Below the pieces are notes generated by a model. That model did no database searches, was not told the DNA's origin, and saw only the letters and a list, made by a program, of their open reading frames with translations. Source: Prevotella sp. (GTDB lineage Bacteria; Bacteroidota; Bacteroidia; Bacteroidales; Bacteroidaceae). From it: a stretch of DNA of 8,220 bases. The translations under genes and the position numbers were made by a program. This document shows, in pieces, positions 6,502-8,220 of the stretch (positions are counted from its first letter, which is position 1; every line of letters begins with the position of its first letter). The stretch lies in NCBI GenBank assembly GCA_003483565.1, contig DMYZ01000150.1, forward strand, positions 1-8,220, read 5' to 3'.

Positions 6502-7971
6502 ATGTATGTTGTAAAAAATATTCAATTATATCCCTTTTTCAGGATTGCCATCGCTTTAATGGCTGGCATTTTAGTCGCAAAAGCAATGGACAATCCTATG
6601 CCTGGAATATGGATGGCTTGTGCTATAGGTGTATACTTGATGGCTGTGGTCTCTTATTTCTTATTTAAGACATATTGGGGTGCTTGTCTCTTGTTCTTAG
6701 CCTGCTTCTTTCTGGGAGGATGGCGAATGTCAATAGGACTTGCAGCAGATATGCCTTCTGCAAGTTGTTTGCAACCATCTTTAAAATCAGGCATTCCCCA
6801 AGATTATTCACAGGCTGTTTTCCTTATGGAGCCACAAGTTCATGGTAAAGTTATCATGACTCGCATGATGCTTCTTGACGGTAAATATAGAGGAAAGTCT
6901 ATTCCTGTAAGTATTCTCAGAGATACTGTCTCAAACAAGTGGAAGCAGTTGCATGAGGGTGATGGGATTATTGTTCGTGCAGAATTGTCAGACTATCTTT
7001 TTCTTTCCGATAATACTTATTATAATCATCTTTTTCTTTTTGAAGATGACTGCCAGAAGGCTTCTGTCACTCTGTCCCAACTGGATGTGCTTGAGCGTGT
7101 GAGAGTCTTGGCTTTACGTTTCCGCTCCGTTGTACTGCAACGGTTGAGAGCCGAGGGGTCGGACCGCGGTTTTGGTATCCTTGCTGCCATGACACTTGGT
7201 GACAAGTCTTATCTGGACAAGAAAGTACGGAATGACTTTGCCATTACTGGTTCATCCCATGTCCTTGCTTTATCAGGGCTTCATCTTGGTATTTTATATT
7301 TTATCTTATCTATCTTTTTCCGTAAGCGATGGTGGGCAAGTCAAATGATCATTTTACTTGCCGTTTGGGCTTTTGTTGTTCTTGTCGGAATGTCGGCTTC
7401 TGTAATCCGCTCTGCTTTGATGATCAGTTTATGTTGCATTATCCAAATGATGGATCGCAAGAACATTACAGTGAACACATTGTCTTTTTCAGCTGTAGTA
7501 ATGCTTTTGATTAATCCGGAAAGTCTTTATGATATTAGCTTTCAACTTTCATTTCTTTCTGTTTTTGGCATTTTGACTATGGCACCGCGATGCCATTCGC
7601 GTATAGTATCCTTATTGACGGTCTCTTTCGCGGCTCAGCTTGCTACACTTCCGTTGGTACTTTATTATTTTGGGCGATTGTCGTGCTATGGCGTTCTAAC
7701 AAGTCTTGTTGTCATCCCGGCTGCTTTTGTCATTCTTTATGGATCTGTGGCTGTATTCATTACTTTACCCTTCTTACAGCTTAGCCGTTGGCTTCTGGGC
7801 AGAGTGGAAAGTGTCACTTATGGACTGGAACGTTTGCTGGGTTGGGTAGCCGGTCTTCCTGGTGCTTCCATAGAACATCTTTATATCAATCGTTTACAGG
7901 TCGTATTACTTTATGTTATCCTTGTTTGTGGTTATCTGTTTGTCCGTAAATTTGCTGTTTTCAAAAAATAG
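6502..7971 (+). CDS. comEC: ComEC/Rec2-family competence membrane protein, short form
   Basis: ComEC forms the inner-membrane channel for single-stranded DNA during natural transformation. This protein has 489 residues. Three hydrophobic segments fill the first ~75 residues, then comes a soluble DUF4131-like region up to ~215. The Competence domain follows, with G233-DKSYLDKKVRNDFAITGSSH and the family hallmark S258-G-L-H-L-G263, then several more membrane segments to the C-terminus (ending YLFVRKFAVFKK). The C-terminal metallo-beta-lactamase-like domain of longer ComEC proteins is absent: the frame ends cleanly and the truA promoter and start follow within 25 bases, so no lost fragment lies downstream here. 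The ATG is two bases after the GH43 stop, implying shared mRNA and probably translational coupling. No other competence gene is in the window, so actual DNA uptake is inferred from family only. Confidence 0.9.
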   Translation: MYVVKNIQLYPFFRIAIALMAGILVAKAMDNPMPGIWMACAIGVYLMAVVSYFLFKTYWGACLLFLACFFLGGWRMSIGLAADMPSASCLQPSLKSGIPQDYSQAVFLMEPQVHGKVIMTRMMLLDGKYRGKSIPVSILRDTVSNKWKQLHEGDGIIVRAELSDYLFLSDNTYYNHLFLFEDDCQKASVTLSQLDVLERVRVLALRFRSVVLQRLRAEGSDRGFGILAAMTLGDKSYLDKKVRNDFAITGSSHVLALSGLHLGILYFILSIFFRKRWWASQMIILLAVWAFVVLVGMSASVIRSALMISLCCIIQMMDRKNITVNTLSFSAVVMLLINPESLYDISFQLSFLSVFGILTMAPRCHSRIVSLLTVSFAAQLATLPLVLYYFGRLSCYGVLTSLVVIPAAFVILYGSVAVFITLPFLQLSRWLLGRVESVTYGLERLLGWVAGLPGASIEHLYINRLQVVLLYVILVCGYLFVRKFAVFKK

Positions 7972-7982
7972 TGCTATCTTTG
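7951..7982 (+). promoter_or_regulatory. truA promoter overlapping the comEC 3' end
   Basis: TTTG at 7951-7954, 20 bases, then TATCTTTG at 7975-7982 matches both boxes of the Bacteroidetes consensus at normal spacing. The -33 box is inside the last codons of comEC and the -7 box just after its TAG (7969-7971). The -7 box ends only 13 bases before the truA ATG, so the expected leader is about 5-8 bases. Confidence 0.8.
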
Positions 7983-7995
7983 CAACTGTTAAATC

Positions 7996-8220
7996 ATGCA
8001 TCGATACTTTATAATATTTGCATACGATGGAACTGCTTATCATGGATGGCAGATCCAGCCCAATGGAAACTCTGTTCAGGCAGAGTTGCAGCGTGCTCTG
8101 TCACTGGTACTTCGTGGTCTGAGATATATTAGGGATTGTGATTTCTGTCAGGAAATAGTGGGAGCCGGACGGACTGATACGGGAGTTCATGCCCGGGAAA
8201 TGGTTGCACATTTTGATCTT
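7996..8220 (+). CDS. truA: tRNA pseudouridine(38-40) synthase, N-terminal 75 codons (partial at right edge)
   Basis: TruA converts uridines 38-40 of the tRNA anticodon arm to pseudouridine in the cytoplasm. The visible part starts MHRYFIIFAYDGTAYHGWQI, the standard first strand with the YDGTxYHGWQ signature, continues with NGNSVQAELQRAL, and reaches the catalytic-loop motif G56-AGRTDTGVHA-66. D61 is the catalytic aspartate. The usual Ala after this Asp is Thr62. Between L39-R40 and G56 there are about eight residues more than I expect (GLRYIRDCDFCQEIV), an in-frame extension of a surface loop. About 170-190 residues should remain beyond the window. The gene has its own promoter and lies 24 bases after comEC. 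Confidence 0.95.
   Translation, partial: MHRYFIIFAYDGTAYHGWQIQPNGNSVQAELQRALSLVLRGLRYIRDCDFCQEIVGAGRTDTGVHAREMVAHFDL

Noticed and set aside
7955..7995. comEC as a frameshifted or truncated gene with its nuclease domain lost downstream
   Set aside because: The stop is followed at once by a good truA promoter and start, with no remnant of an MBL-like sequence; the short form looks natural.

Overview
The window looks like chromosomal DNA of a Bacteroidota bacterium, most likely Bacteroidales (Bacteroides/Prevotella-like). Three things point there: promoters of the Bacteroidetes primary-sigma type (TTTG, a gap of about 19-20, then TAnnTTTG), weak or absent Shine-Dalgarno sequences, and protein families typical of the phylum (DUF4143-type ATPase, an ATP-grasp protein starting HIFNPEHDLALA, a secreted GH43). 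I see no insertion sequence, CRISPR array, rRNA or tRNA gene, or phage gene.

Layout. Positions 1-2300 (minus) hold the N-terminal 766 codons of pyruvate:ferredoxin oxidoreductase (nifJ), cut by the left edge. Upstream of it on the same strand, after a 49-base AT-rich gap, is a 395-residue P-loop ATPase (2350-3537, minus) with its own clear promoter. That promoter shows that the longer open frame, beginning at a TTG at 3603, is not the true start. A divergent intergenic region (3538-3713) carries this promoter, a TTGCAAA direct repeat and the promoter of the rightward genes. To the right come an uncharacterised ATP-grasp protein (3714-4787), a secreted GH43 glycosidase (4859-6499), a ComEC/Rec2-type membrane protein (6502-7971) and the first 75 codons of truA (7996 to the right edge). 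truA has its own promoter overlapping the end of comEC.

How they fit together. nifJ is central anaerobic metabolism, decarboxylating pyruvate and reducing ferredoxin. GH43 trims xylose or arabinose side chains or oligosaccharides outside the cytoplasm. ComEC moves single-stranded DNA across the inner membrane. TruA modifies tRNA. They do not form one pathway. The two-base gap between the GH43 gene and comEC implies co-transcription and probably translational coupling, but not necessarily shared function.

I found no convincing new multi-gene system. The best leads are the ATPase, whose Walker B motif reads Asp-Gln instead of Asp-Glu and whose C-terminal nuclease-like motif also looks degraded, and the conserved but uncharacterised ATP-grasp protein.
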